From an uncultured Lachnospiraceae bacterium (GTDB lineage Bacteria > Bacillota > Clostridia > Lachnospirales > Lachnospiraceae): a stretch of 64,000 nt of DNA. Where the stretch lies: assembly GCA_947632515.1 (NCBI GenBank), contig CANRPO010000007.1, positions 1-64,000 on the forward strand. The letters are read 5' to 3'. This document shows, one piece after another, positions 16,708-25,688 of this stretch. The position numbers and the translations under genes are program-made. The notes under the pieces are model-generated. The model was not told the origin of the DNA. It saw only the letters and a program-made list of their open reading frames with translations, and ran no database searches. The stretch's first letter is position 1, and each line of letters begins with the position of its first letter.

Positions 16708-19017
16708 ATGTTCAGAGACGATTTCGTGTGGGGTGTCGCCACAAGCGCCTACCAGATCGAGGGGAAAGACCCGCAGGACGGCGCGGGCAGGATGATATGG
16801 GACACTTTCGCCGAGGAGGGGCATATCGCCGATGGCAAAAACGCCTCCGTCACGTGCGACCACATGCACAGATACCGTGAAGACTACAAGTTGATGCGCC
16901 TTCTCGGCATCAAGGCGTACCGTTTCTCGGTGAATTGGAGCAGGATCATGCCCGAGGGCACGGGGAGGGTGAATGAGAAGGCCATCGCGCTGTACCGAGA
17001 TATGATCTTGACGATGAAGGAGAATGGTATCACGCCCTATCTGACGATGTACCACTGGGAGCTGCCGCAGGCATTGCAGGACAGGGGCGGCTGGCTGAAC
17101 GAGGAGTCGATCAGGTGGTTTGGGGAGTATGCCGGAGTGATCGCCGAGAATTTTACCGATCTGTGCGAGTATATCGTGACGCTGAACGAGCCGCAGTGTT
17201 TCGTGGGTCTGGGGCATCTGACGGGCGTCCATGCGCCGGGGAAGAAACTGCCGCTTGCGGACACCTTTCGGATCGCCCACAATGCGATGCGCGCGCACGG
17301 ACAGGCTGTCATCACGCTGCGCAGATATGCGAAACAGCCGATCAAGATCGGCTACGCGCCCACGTGCAGCATGGCCTATCCCGCCAGCGACAGGCCGGAG
17401 GACATCGAGGCCGCGCGCAAAGTGTTGTTCTCGTTCTATAATCCCATGGATAACTGGACTTGGAATGTGGCATGGTTCAACGACCCGGTGTTCCTTGGCA
17501 AATATCCCGAGAGCGGTCTGGAAAAATTTCGCGATTATCTGCCGGAGATCACGGAAGAAGATATGAAACTGATCTCACAGCCCATCGACTTTATGGGGCA
17601 GAATATCTACAACGGCTATATCGTGCGGGCGGGAGAGGACGGAGAACCCGAGATCGTGGCGCCGCCCGCCGGAGCGCCCAAGACGGCGGCCGGATGGCCC
17701 GTGACGCCGGAGTGCCTCTACTGGGGCGTGAAGTTTATCTATGAGAGATACAGGACGCCTCTCTATATCACGGAGAACGGCATGTCCTGCCACGACCTCA
17801 TATCCGACGACGGACAGATACACGATCCCAACCGGATCACTTTCCTCGACCGCTATCTGTCCGCTCTGCAGCGCGCCGGCGACGACGGGGCGGACGTGAG
17901 GGGCTATTTCCTGTGGACCTTCCTCGACAATTTCGAGTGGGAGAAGGGGTTCAGCGAGCGTTTCGGCATCGTCCATGTGGACTTTGCGACTCAGAAACGT
18001 ATCGCCAAGGACTCCGCGTTCTGGTATCGGAAGGTGATGGAGACAAACGGCGCGAATCTGTCCGTCAACAGGACCCCAAGACCGATCCTCTTCTTCCACC
18101 CCATCTTTAAGGAGCGCGTCTGGGGCGGTGACCGTCTCGGCCGCGAGTGGCCCTACGATGTGCCCTCCGGCAGGATTGGGGAGTGCTGGGGCGTCAGCGC
18201 GCATCCCGAGGGGGACTGCGCCGTCAGGGAAGGCGTCTACGAGGGCATGACGCTCTCGCAGCTATGGAGGGAAAAGCCGGAGCTTTTCGGCAACACAGGG
18301 CGCGACAGATTCCCGCTTTTGGTGAAGATCTTGGACGCGGGCGCGGATGTGAGCATCCAGGTGCACCCGGACGACGCTTACGCGATGGCGCACGAGAACG
18401 GCTCCCTCGGCAAGAGCGAGAGCTGGTATGTGCTGGACTGCGACGAGAACGCAAGACTGATCTTCGGACACAATGCGAAGAGCAGAGAAGAACTCAGCGA
18501 AATGATCCACGGTGGAAGATGGCGCGAGCTGATCCGGGAGCTGCCTGTCCACAAGGGCGATTTCATCCAGATCGACCCTGGCACCGTGCACACCACCAGA
18601 GGCAGTATTTTGATTTTAGAGACGCAGCAGAGCAGCGATATTACCTACCGCCTCTACGACTACGACAGACTGGTGGACGGGAAACCGAGAAAGCTGCACA
18701 TCGATCAGAGCATCGACGTCATCACTGTGCCTGCCAAGCCTGTCGAAGAGAGCGTTCACGGGACGGATGACATGCCTGCGAATCAGATGAATCTTCTGGT
18801 TTCCGACGCCTTCTACAAGGTCTGGAAACTGGATGTCACGGAGCCTGTCTCCATCGAGCAGACTTACCCCTTCCTGATCATGAGCGTGGTGGAGGGGGAG
18901 GGTCTGATCAACGGACAGATGATCGGCAAGGGGGATCACTTTATCCTGCCGAACGGTTACGGCACCGCCATGCTTTTAGGAGACATGCAGCTGATCGTGT
19001 CAACCATACCAGAGTGA
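16708..19017 (+). CDS. Fused GH1 beta-glycosidase and class I mannose-6-phosphate isomerase
   Basis: ATG 16708 follows AAGGAG. One frame of 769 aa encodes two whole enzymes. Residues 1 to about 448 are a GH1 glycosidase with acid/base E161 (LNEPQ), nucleophile E356 (ITENGM) and the sugar-binding NFEWEKGFSERFGI, which favours a non-phosphorylated substrate. From about residue 454 a type I phosphomannose isomerase begins (PRPILFFHPIFKERVWGG) with zinc-site QVHPDD, the GKSESWY segment, the PGTVHTT His and ETQQSSDITYRLYDYDR. The isomerase interconverts mannose-6-phosphate and fructose-6-phosphate. No stop or frameshift separates the halves. The pairing suggests a mannose-containing substrate, possibly making the GH1 half a beta-mannosidase, but this is inference. 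The end overlaps the opposite-strand gene by 77 bp. Confidence 0.92.
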   Translation: MFRDDFVWGVATSAYQIEGKDPQDGAGRMIWDTFAEEGHIADGKNASVTCDHMHRYREDYKLMRLLGIKAYRFSVNWSRIMPEGTGRVNEKAIALYRDMILTMKENGITPYLTMYHWELPQALQDRGGWLNEESIRWFGEYAGVIAENFTDLCEYIVTLNEPQCFVGLGHLTGVHAPGKKLPLADTFRIAHNAMRAHGQAVITLRRYAKQPIKIGYAPTCSMAYPASDRPEDIEAARKVLFSFYNPMDNWTWNVAWFNDPVFLGKYPESGLEKFRDYLPEITEEDMKLISQPIDFMGQNIYNGYIVRAGEDGEPEIVAPPAGAPKTAAGWPVTPECLYWGVKFIYERYRTPLYITENGMSCHDLISDDGQIHDPNRITFLDRYLSALQRAGDDGADVRGYFLWTFLDNFEWEKGFSERFGIVHVDFATQKRIAKDSAFWYRKVMETNGANLSVNRTPRPILFFHPIFKERVWGGDRLGREWPYDVPSGRIGECWGVSAHPEGDCAVREGVYEGMTLSQLWREKPELFGNTGRDRFPLLVKILDAGADVSIQVHPDDAYAMAHENGSLGKSESWYVLDCDENARLIFGHNAKSREELSEMIHGGRWRELIRELPVHKGDFIQIDPGTVHTTRGSILILETQQSSDITYRLYDYDRLVDGKPRKLHIDQSIDVITVPAKPVEESVHGTDDMPANQMNLLVSDAFYKVWKLDVTEPVSIEQTYPFLIMSVVEGEGLINGQMIGKGDHFILPNGYGTAMLLGDMQLIVSTIPE

Positions 19018-21319
19018 CGAGAGAGATAAGCTCCGACGCGCGCCAGTACCATGGCTCCGAGAAGTACACCCGCAGGACGCCCCGATAGTTGTCCGGCAGA
19101 TCCACACGTATCTTGTTGTTCGTGCCCCGCGACACGGGCAGCTCTTCTCCGGTATCGACGTCCCCGCAGCGGTAATGCCTGTACGCGAACATGGGGATCT
19201 CCAGCCATGCGTTTTCAGCGGCCTCACAGACGATCTTCGTGGTGAGACCGTTTTTCTCTGTCTGCAGGATCTGCACATTCTCACCCGTCACGTCAAGGTC
19301 CGTCCATGTCAGGCTGACGTTAGTATTCTCCAAGAGGTATTCCCCGCTTGAGACGATGGCGCTCAGGTTCATCTGGGGGCGGCTGTCATAGTAGATCACG
19401 CTGTCTTGGGGCGCGCCGTCCGTGCCGGCGTTTCGGATCACCAAATCCTGGAAGTACATCCCCTGCAAGGCGGCGATCCCGCAGAGTACGATCAGCGCAT
19501 AAGTCAGTTTTTCTCTGCCGAAGATCTCCTCGAACTTGACGAGAGCGATACAGGCCGCGTAGGTCAAAAGCGGCACGGCGATACTCAGGAAACGCCAGGG
19601 AAACTGAATGCTGGCCGTGACGCTGTTCAGGACCGGGAGGGCAGCCAGCCTGTTCCACGGGAAATAATAGGTCGTGAGGATGAGGGCAAGACAGCCCAGC
19701 CCCGCCGTGAGAATAAGCTGCCCCTTTTCGTTCTTCCCCCAGCGGTTACCTTTCCCAAGGACAATGACGATCAGCAAAACAGCGGCGAGGATTCCCGGTC
19801 CCAACGATTCCGGGATCCGCGCCACAGGCCCGCTCAGGGCGTCGGTGGCCTTGCCCGCAGCCGTCGTACCGAAAGAAAGCAGCTCATAGAGACTCAAACC
19901 GTATTGCTGAATGCCGTAGGAAGTTTTGGCCGCGAAGACCTTCAAACTGTCCCCGGCATAGTCGAGAAACGGCAGGAGAAAGCCGAGATTGAGAAGGAGC
20001 GTGGCGAGGACGCTCTTGCACAGCGCCAAAAACACTTGTTTTGACATGCGCCTGATCAGGAGGAGGACTGTGAGCGCAAGAAAGATCCCCGTCATCTCCA
20101 CGCTCAGCACATGCGTCCGGATCAGCCCCGTCATGCCCAGGCAGAGAATCAGCCAGCCGCAGTCTGTGGGGGGGGGCAGGGACTCGGAGCGCCTGTCTTT
20201 TGCATAGATCTCCTTCATGCCGAGCAGGACGAGGGGAAGGAACATAAACGCGGAATATTCCCCTACGGCGGCCCGAAGATAAAGGTTGATAAGACGCGTG
20301 ACGCAGAGACAGTACAGAGCGGAACAGGCGACGGCTATGGGACGGCTGCGGCCTATTTTTTTGAAACAAAAATAGGAGATCAGCAATGTTCCCAGATTGA
20401 TCAGCAAAACGTAGCATTTGTAAGCGTGAATGATCGGCAGGCCGAGGGCGTACAGCAGGGCGGGAACATAGAGCAGAAGATCCCCGTAACAGACGGAGGC
20501 CGCATAGCCGTAACCGTGGAGCCAGCCGGGCTGTATCCGCACGGGCAGCTCCCCGGACATCAGCCCTTCGGCAAGGCCGACGATCCGCGCATAGTGGAAC
20601 AGATAGTCATGTCCCTCTGTGACGAAACAGCCCATAACGCCCAGTGAGCTGACGATAAAGACACAGGACAGCCCCAAGACGACAGCGATATTCTCCTTTA
20701 TTTTCTGCAGATTCCACAGCACGGCGACAATGCAGTCCGTCGGGAACAGGAAAAAGAAGACAAGGCGTACAAACCGATAGAACACCGTCTCCCGATAATC
20801 GCGCACGATCTCGATCTTATCCAGATAGAGATAACTGCCGTCCTCGAAGAAGGTTTCATTGTCGAAATCCCCGTCGTCCCCGCCGCCGCAGTCCACGCGG
20901 ATGTTCAGATGGTCGATGGCGCTGTTGACCCAGATGCGGTACTCAAAACTGTGATAGAGCGCGCTGAGCGTGTAGGACTCCGCGTAGACGACGGGATACG
21001 GCTCCCCGTCGGTGACGTCGCTGCCGCACGATACAGAGTAGACGTCTCTGTCTGCGTTATAGAACACCCTGACAGTGTACACGCCGGACGTCAGCGGCCC
21101 GGTCTGCGCCGCGAACCAATAGCGGGAGACGGGATAATCCGTGGAAAAAATATGATTTTCGCCGTTGGCATACAGACCGTCGGAAGAATAGAGCGGAATG
21201 TCGCTGAGCGTAATATCATCCTGACGTCCGAGCAGGCTCGTGATGCCGAAGATGACAAGAAACGCCATGTTGATAAGTATGATGAAAAATAAAAGTCTTT
21301 TCTTCTTTCCTGTTCTCAT
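18941..21319 (-). CDS. Large multi-pass membrane protein, PTPS-related/YfhO-like GT-C type
   Basis: The 792-aa protein has one N-terminal membrane helix (residues ~9-28), an extracytoplasmic domain of about 140 residues rich in beta strands, then a dozen or so hydrophobic segments from about residue 180 to 620, and a C-terminal extracellular domain ending with one more helix. GHDYLFHYARIVGLAEGL is typical of membrane proteins labelled 6-pyruvoyl-tetrahydropterin synthase-related, thought to be GT-C-like polymer or glycan enzymes. It overlaps the upstream DUF6020-like gene by 4 bp, so the two are translationally coupled. A run of nine C (coding strand) at 20168-20176 makes it a candidate for slippage. 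Confidence 0.75.
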   Translation of the reverse strand: MRTGKKKRLLFFIILINMAFLVIFGITSLLGRQDDITLSDIPLYSSDGLYANGENHIFSTDYPVSRYWFAAQTGPLTSGVYTVRVFYNADRDVYSVSCGSDVTDGEPYPVVYAESYTLSALYHSFEYRIWVNSAIDHLNIRVDCGGGDDGDFDNETFFEDGSYLYLDKIEIVRDYRETVFYRFVRLVFFFLFPTDCIVAVLWNLQKIKENIAVVLGLSCVFIVSSLGVMGCFVTEGHDYLFHYARIVGLAEGLMSGELPVRIQPGWLHGYGYAASVCYGDLLLYVPALLYALGLPIIHAYKCYVLLINLGTLLISYFCFKKIGRSRPIAVACSALYCLCVTRLINLYLRAAVGEYSAFMFLPLVLLGMKEIYAKDRRSESLPPPTDCGWLILCLGMTGLIRTHVLSVEMTGIFLALTVLLLIRRMSKQVFLALCKSVLATLLLNLGFLLPFLDYAGDSLKVFAAKTSYGIQQYGLSLYELLSFGTTAAGKATDALSGPVARIPESLGPGILAAVLLIVIVLGKGNRWGKNEKGQLILTAGLGCLALILTTYYFPWNRLAALPVLNSVTASIQFPWRFLSIAVPLLTYAACIALVKFEEIFGREKLTYALIVLCGIAALQGMYFQDLVIRNAGTDGAPQDSVIYYDSRPQMNLSAIVSSGEYLLENTNVSLTWTDLDVTGENVQILQTEKNGLTTKIVCEAAENAWLEIPMFAYRHYRCGDVDTGEELPVSRGTNNKIRVDLPDNYRGVLRVYFSEPWYWRASELISLVTLVWLTRSAACLLKAWRCRNRSAG
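20168..20176 (+). repeat. G9 tract inside a membrane protein gene
   Basis: Nine consecutive G on the plus strand encode three prolines (LPPPT) of the minus-strand membrane protein. A one-base change would truncate it within the membrane domain. Confidence 0.9.
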
Positions 21320-22959
21320 TGCAGATTTTCCTCGTTCATAAGGGCCGTCTCTTCGCTGACGATCTTGTTTTGCGTCTCCCTTTCAAGGAGCGCCGGAATG
21401 AGGAACACAAAGGGGAGCGTAAACAAAAGCGGCGCCACATACCTGAGCGAGATCGCCAGCGGCGTGGCCGCCATCAGAGTCAGCCAGACCCCCATCTGGG
21501 GCATGAACAGCGCGCAGTCCCGGAATCCATAATGTTTCATCACAAAGATCATACAGATAAAAAAGAGCCAGAACAGCCACGCGCAGCTGATATAGTATTC
21601 GGGATTGACAAAGTGCTGAAAGGAGAATCCGAAGAATCTCTCAAAATAATCCGTCTGCTCCACGCCGTAATCGTTGCTCCAGACCTCCGTCATGACGTAG
21701 CCGTTGGAGCCGGACACATCGACGTTCCAGAAACCCAGCGTCTCCAGCAGATATTCCTGCAGATAGATGTCCGGATTCTGCAGCATCAGATGTTTCCACA
21801 GATCCCAGAATTCCGGCTTGTGGAGCTCCAGATACCCCCAGTCCATCCCGGCGGACCACTTGATGCTGTCCACCACGCAGGGCTTGAAGTATTCCGGGAT
21901 ATTTTCTACGGGGATGAAACGGTCGATGCTTTCCAACTGCGCCTGCGTGATCTCACCGTCGTGTACGACGACGCTGCAGATCTGCTGGATGGGGATGCCG
22001 ATGTCCTCCACCACGTCCGTGGGGATCACGCCCATATGGCGGTAGACGGGCCCCTGGATCACACAGATCAGAAACGCGGACATCAGGATCGCGGCGTAGG
22101 TGAACAGCTTCCGGAAGAGCGGCACGCCGCAGGCCAATGTCAGCACAGCGAACATGACCGCCATAAACGCGGTCACATACATGCCGTTGTTTCTGGTAAA
22201 CGCCACCAGAAACATGCCCGTCACAAACCCCGCAAGGGTCCCGAGACGCCACTGTCCGCGTCTGAATTCCAGATAGAGATCGACCGCGAACAGGAACCAG
22301 AACAGAAACGCCATGGAGAAGGGCGTGTCTTTCCAGACCGAGACGGCGTACAGCGGGATCAGCGGGAAGAATACGAGAAATACCATGACGCCGGTCCGCA
22401 GTCTGCGCCCGACGCGGTGCGAGAGCATCCAGTGTAAAAACCAGATGATCTCAAGCTCCATCAGGATCATCTGGACGGCGAGGAAAAATCCCATGGACCA
22501 GGTAAGATCCCGCCCCAGCAGCTCCCCGAAACGGACCGCAAGATCCAGCAGCGCGTTGTAAAAGATCGGATGGCGGTTGCACACGATCTCCGCATAGTGG
22601 TAGGAGATGGAGGTAAAGGTATCCGAATAGATGCCGCCCGGATAGTAGGACAGATAGTAGGGCAGCCATGCCACGGCGATCACGACGCTCCAGAATCGGA
22701 GGATCTTCTTGTGGGGACGGGCAGACTCCGCGTCACGCTGACAAACCCTGTGCAGATAAGCGTGCAGCTTCCCGTCGAGGCAGGGAATGACGAGACGGAA
22801 GACCAAGAGGAGAACAACAAACAGGATCACGGCGGAGATACCGAATCCGGCAAAGTAATTCTCATCGGCCGACGAACTCACCGTGCCCGAAAAATGAACT
22901 CTTGTCATGAGTACCGCGACAAATGCAAGAATGATCGATAAAAACCAGTCGTACCACAT
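21316..22959 (-). CDS. DUF6020-like multi-pass membrane protein
   Basis: The 547-aa product has about 12 membrane helices. Signature stretches such as YYLSYYPGGIYSDT, NRHPIFYNALL and VSVWKDTPFSMAFLFW match the DUF6020 membrane family of Clostridia, which looks like a GT-C glycosyltransferase fold. An extracytoplasmic domain lies at about residues 300-440. It is first in a two-gene minus-strand operon, with 4-bp ATGA coupling to the next gene. The joint task is likely cell-surface glycan or lipid modification, inferred from topology only. Confidence 0.75.
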   Translation of the reverse strand: MWYDWFLSIILAFVAVLMTRVHFSGTVSSSADENYFAGFGISAVILFVVLLLVFRLVIPCLDGKLHAYLHRVCQRDAESARPHKKILRFWSVVIAVAWLPYYLSYYPGGIYSDTFTSISYHYAEIVCNRHPIFYNALLDLAVRFGELLGRDLTWSMGFFLAVQMILMELEIIWFLHWMLSHRVGRRLRTGVMVFLVFFPLIPLYAVSVWKDTPFSMAFLFWFLFAVDLYLEFRRGQWRLGTLAGFVTGMFLVAFTRNNGMYVTAFMAVMFAVLTLACGVPLFRKLFTYAAILMSAFLICVIQGPVYRHMGVIPTDVVEDIGIPIQQICSVVVHDGEITQAQLESIDRFIPVENIPEYFKPCVVDSIKWSAGMDWGYLELHKPEFWDLWKHLMLQNPDIYLQEYLLETLGFWNVDVSGSNGYVMTEVWSNDYGVEQTDYFERFFGFSFQHFVNPEYYISCAWLFWLFFICMIFVMKHYGFRDCALFMPQMGVWLTLMAATPLAISLRYVAPLLFTLPFVFLIPALLERETQNKIVSEETALMNEENLQ

Positions 22960-22989
22960 AATATGTTCCCTCGCCTGACGATAAGTAAT

Positions 22990-23003
22990 ATTGACATGTC
23001 AAT
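22990..23003. promoter_or_regulatory. Perfect 14-bp palindrome, possible operator
   Basis: ATTGACATGTCAAT lies 30 bp before the start of the minus-strand membrane operon and also includes a TTGACA hexamer on each strand. It may be an operator or part of the operon's promoter; no known regulator site was recognised. Confidence 0.35.
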
Positions 23004-23140
23004 TTTAATGGGTCGCATGGACAAAGTCAAGAAAATGTAGGCTGCGGCCCCCGCTTTTTCCCCGTTTTCGCCGCCGCTTTCGATTGACTTTTGGGCTCCG
23101 ATATGATAAAAAGAAATAAACGTCATGTGAGAGAATGACA

Positions 23141-23149
23141 GGGGGGGGG
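23141..23149 (+). repeat. G9 tract acting as ribosome binding region of the EAL gene
   Basis: Nine consecutive G end 7 nt before the GTG start at 23157 and occupy the place of the Shine-Dalgarno. Change in tract length would shift the spacing to the start. Confidence 0.9.
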
Positions 23150-23156
23150 ACACACC

Positions 23157-25085
23157 GTGGGTAAGAGCATAAGCTTTGATATTGCCGCGCTTATTTTGCT
23201 TGTTATCCTTCTGATCTCATTGTTTGCGCGCAAAATGACAGACGGCATCTCCAATCGTCTGTTTATGATCATCGTGGCAGTCTCTATCGTTGCGACCTGC
23301 TTTGACATCGCCTCCGTCGCATTGGACAATGCGCACGGCGGCAACGAATCTCTGCTCTACACCATGAACGTCGGCTATCTGATGACGCATTATCTCAGCG
23401 CGCCTCTGCATTTTCTCTTTGTGATCAGTCTGACCGACACATGGCACAAGCTGCGCAGGCATATCGGCCTGCAGTTCGTGATGCTATTGCCGCTTTTGGT
23501 GACGGAGGCGGCTTTTGTGGCGAATGCCGGCAACGGCCTTATGTTCTCTGTGGCAAACGGCTATGAGCGCGGGCCGATGTTCTGGCTGATCTATGTGACC
23601 ACCATATTCTATATCGTCTATGACGCGATCTATATCTTCATCTACCGCAAGACGATGTCCTGCCGCAAGATCCTTGCCATCAGCGCCGTCATTCCCATCG
23701 GTCTTATGGCGATGGTGGTGCAGATGATTTTTCCCGCCTTTCTGGTGGAGATGTTCTTCGGCGCGGTCAGCCTGCTGATCGTCAGTATCAGCATACAGCG
23801 GCCTGAGGATTACATCGATTCCTTTACCAAACTTATGAAATACAGCGCGTACGCGTCCGACTTAAGGCGTGACTTCTACAACGAAAAGCATGTGACCGTC
23901 ATCATGCTCAACATTGGCAATTATCAGACGATCCAGCAGATGCTCGGCTTTGACAGCGCCACGAAACTGCTCATGGAGATCGCCGACAAGATAAGAGGCG
24001 TCAACAAGCGTATGCATGGCTACGCGGAGATGTACTATCTGGACAACTGCCGTTTCCGCATGGTGTTCTACGGCAGGAACAGGGCGCGCGCGCAGGAGAT
24101 CGCGGAGGCGCTGAACGAGGAGCTCAAGAGGGAGACTGATTTCAACGGCCTGAATATCAGCCTGATGCCCTATATCGTTCTGGCCGACTGTCCCGAGGAG
24201 ATCACGAGCTTTCGGATGCTGATGTCCTTCGGCGCGGATTTTCACACCAGATACCCCTACACCGGCAGGATCATGCGGGCCGGCGAAGTGATAGACCAGC
24301 GAAAAATGAGTATCCGCGACAACATCGACGCGATCATCGACAGGGCTTTGGAGCAAAAAAGCTTCGAGGTGTTCTATCAGCCGATCTATTCCGTTGCGCA
24401 GAACAGATTCGTCTCCGCGGAGGCGCTGATCCGTCTGAACGATCCGGAGTACGGTTTTATCTCCCCGGAGGAGCTGATCGTCGCGGCGGAGCAGAACGGT
24501 ACGATCCACAGGATCGGAGAGTATGTCTTTGAGACGGTCTGCAGATTTATCTCCGGCGACGATTTCAAAAAGCTGGGACTCGATTACATAGAAGTCAATC
24601 TGTCGGTGGCGCAGATCATGAACGGCGATCTGCCGGAGAATTATCTTAAGATCATGGAGCGCTACAACGTCGCGCCCGACAAGATCAATCTGGAGATCAC
24701 GGAGACGGCGGCCGCCTATGCGCAGAAGGTCATGGCGGACAATCTGGAGAAACTGACGAAGGCCGGCATCAAATTTTCTCTGGACGATTACGGGACAGGC
24801 TATTCGAACATGCAGCGCGTGATCCAGCTCCCGCTCAAGATCATCAAGCTGGACAAGTCCTTTGTGAGTGAGGGAAATACGCAGAAGGTCTGGATCTTTT
24901 TGAAAAATACGGTGAAAATGCTCAAGGATATGGACATGGAGATCGTTGTGGAGGGTGTGGAGACACAGGAGATGCTGGATGCGTTCTCGGACATGCAGTG
25001 CGACTTCATCCAGGGATATTTCTTCTCCAAGCCGATCCCCCAGAAGGAGTTCGTGGCGTTTATCAGCAACGCGAACAACGGGTAG
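23157..25085 (+). CDS. Membrane EAL-domain protein, probable c-di-GMP phosphodiesterase
   Basis: The 642-aa protein starts with GTG. Residues 1 to about 215 hold seven or so membrane helices. A degenerate GGDEF-like domain follows at about 235-370; the GGDEF motif is replaced by DNCRF, so no cyclase activity is expected. The C-terminal EAL domain has EAL at 422-424, NLSVAQ, LEITET, DDYGTGYSN, KLDKSFV and VEGVET, so all metal and catalytic residues appear present and it should hydrolyse c-di-GMP. The only ribosome site is a G9 tract. It is convergent with the HTH gene, 21 bp apart. Confidence 0.9.
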   Translation: MGKSISFDIAALILLVILLISLFARKMTDGISNRLFMIIVAVSIVATCFDIASVALDNAHGGNESLLYTMNVGYLMTHYLSAPLHFLFVISLTDTWHKLRRHIGLQFVMLLPLLVTEAAFVANAGNGLMFSVANGYERGPMFWLIYVTTIFYIVYDAIYIFIYRKTMSCRKILAISAVIPIGLMAMVVQMIFPAFLVEMFFGAVSLLIVSISIQRPEDYIDSFTKLMKYSAYASDLRRDFYNEKHVTVIMLNIGNYQTIQQMLGFDSATKLLMEIADKIRGVNKRMHGYAEMYYLDNCRFRMVFYGRNRARAQEIAEALNEELKRETDFNGLNISLMPYIVLADCPEEITSFRMLMSFGADFHTRYPYTGRIMRAGEVIDQRKMSIRDNIDAIIDRALEQKSFEVFYQPIYSVAQNRFVSAEALIRLNDPEYGFISPEELIVAAEQNGTIHRIGEYVFETVCRFISGDDFKKLGLDYIEVNLSVAQIMNGDLPENYLKIMERYNVAPDKINLEITETAAAYAQKVMADNLEKLTKAGIKFSLDDYGTGYSNMQRVIQLPLKIIKLDKSFVSEGNTQKVWIFLKNTVKMLKDMDMEIVVEGVETQEMLDAFSDMQCDFIQGYFFSKPIPQKEFVAFISNANNG

Positions 25086-25106
25086 GAAGACTTGACGTGG
25101 GCAGGC

Positions 25107-25538
25107 TCAAACGCACAGGGGCTGCAGGCTGTGTTCAAACAGAATATCGTTTGTCTCGAGCACGGTCTTCTTCTCCCGCAGAGCGAACAGAATGCGCACG
25201 TCGCGCTCGTCCCGCGCATACAGTTCGCGGTTGCCGGAGATCTTCAACATTTTCTGCGTCTCCTCGCAGGAGAGCTGAAGACCGAACGCCAGCGCGATCA
25301 GTTTGTCGCGGGAGGGCGTCTTTTCCCCGGAGAAGATCTGGTATACATAGGCGCGGTCGAGCATGGATGCGCGCACGACGTCCGCGCGCCTCAGCTTTTT
25401 CCGCGCAAGCAGGGCGGTCAGGTGCTGCGCAAGGGATTGCGACAGCATCTGATTTCGGTTGTCCAGCAGATAATCTTCAATGTCTGTGGCAGCCTTGATC
25501 TCGTGTGTCAGTTCTTCCGTACTTTTTTGCCGTGTCAT
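25107..25538 (-). CDS. HTH (XRE-like) protein divergent from a Ser/Thr kinase
   Basis: Start ATG at 25538 (GGAG 9 nt upstream) gives 143 aa. Residues ~25-85 form an XRE-type helix-turn-helix (LTALLARKKLRRADVVRASMLDRAYVYQIFSGEKTPSRDKLIALAFGL), followed by a C-terminal helix block. It is transcribed away from the kinase gene across a 150-bp gap. In Clostridia such HTH proteins are often found with membrane Ser/Thr kinases, so it may be the kinase's target or a regulator of it; that link is inferred. Confidence 0.75.
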   Translation of the reverse strand: MTRQKSTEELTHEIKAATDIEDYLLDNRNQMLSQSLAQHLTALLARKKLRRADVVRASMLDRAYVYQIFSGEKTPSRDKLIALAFGLQLSCEETQKMLKISGNRELYARDERDVRILFALREKKTVLETNDILFEHSLQPLCV

Positions 25539-25688
25539 CTCGTCGCTCCGTGTAGTGTGGGATCCTGTTCTGATTACAGTATAATCCCGCCGCGTCGGAA
25601 TTTGCAAGCGGCATCTTAGGACAAAAGAGAAAAACATCTTGGGACAAAAGAGAAAAACGCGGACGGAGAGCGCAAGAGAATCAAAAGA

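Noticed and set aside
21319..22437. 372-codon plus-strand frame in the membrane-protein operon
   Set aside because: Highly charged His/Arg/Gln-rich text, opposite to a well-formed multi-helix protein.
23157..25085. Diguanylate cyclase activity of the EAL protein
   Set aside because: The GGDEF-like domain has DNCRF at the active-site turn, so only the EAL half is expected to be active.
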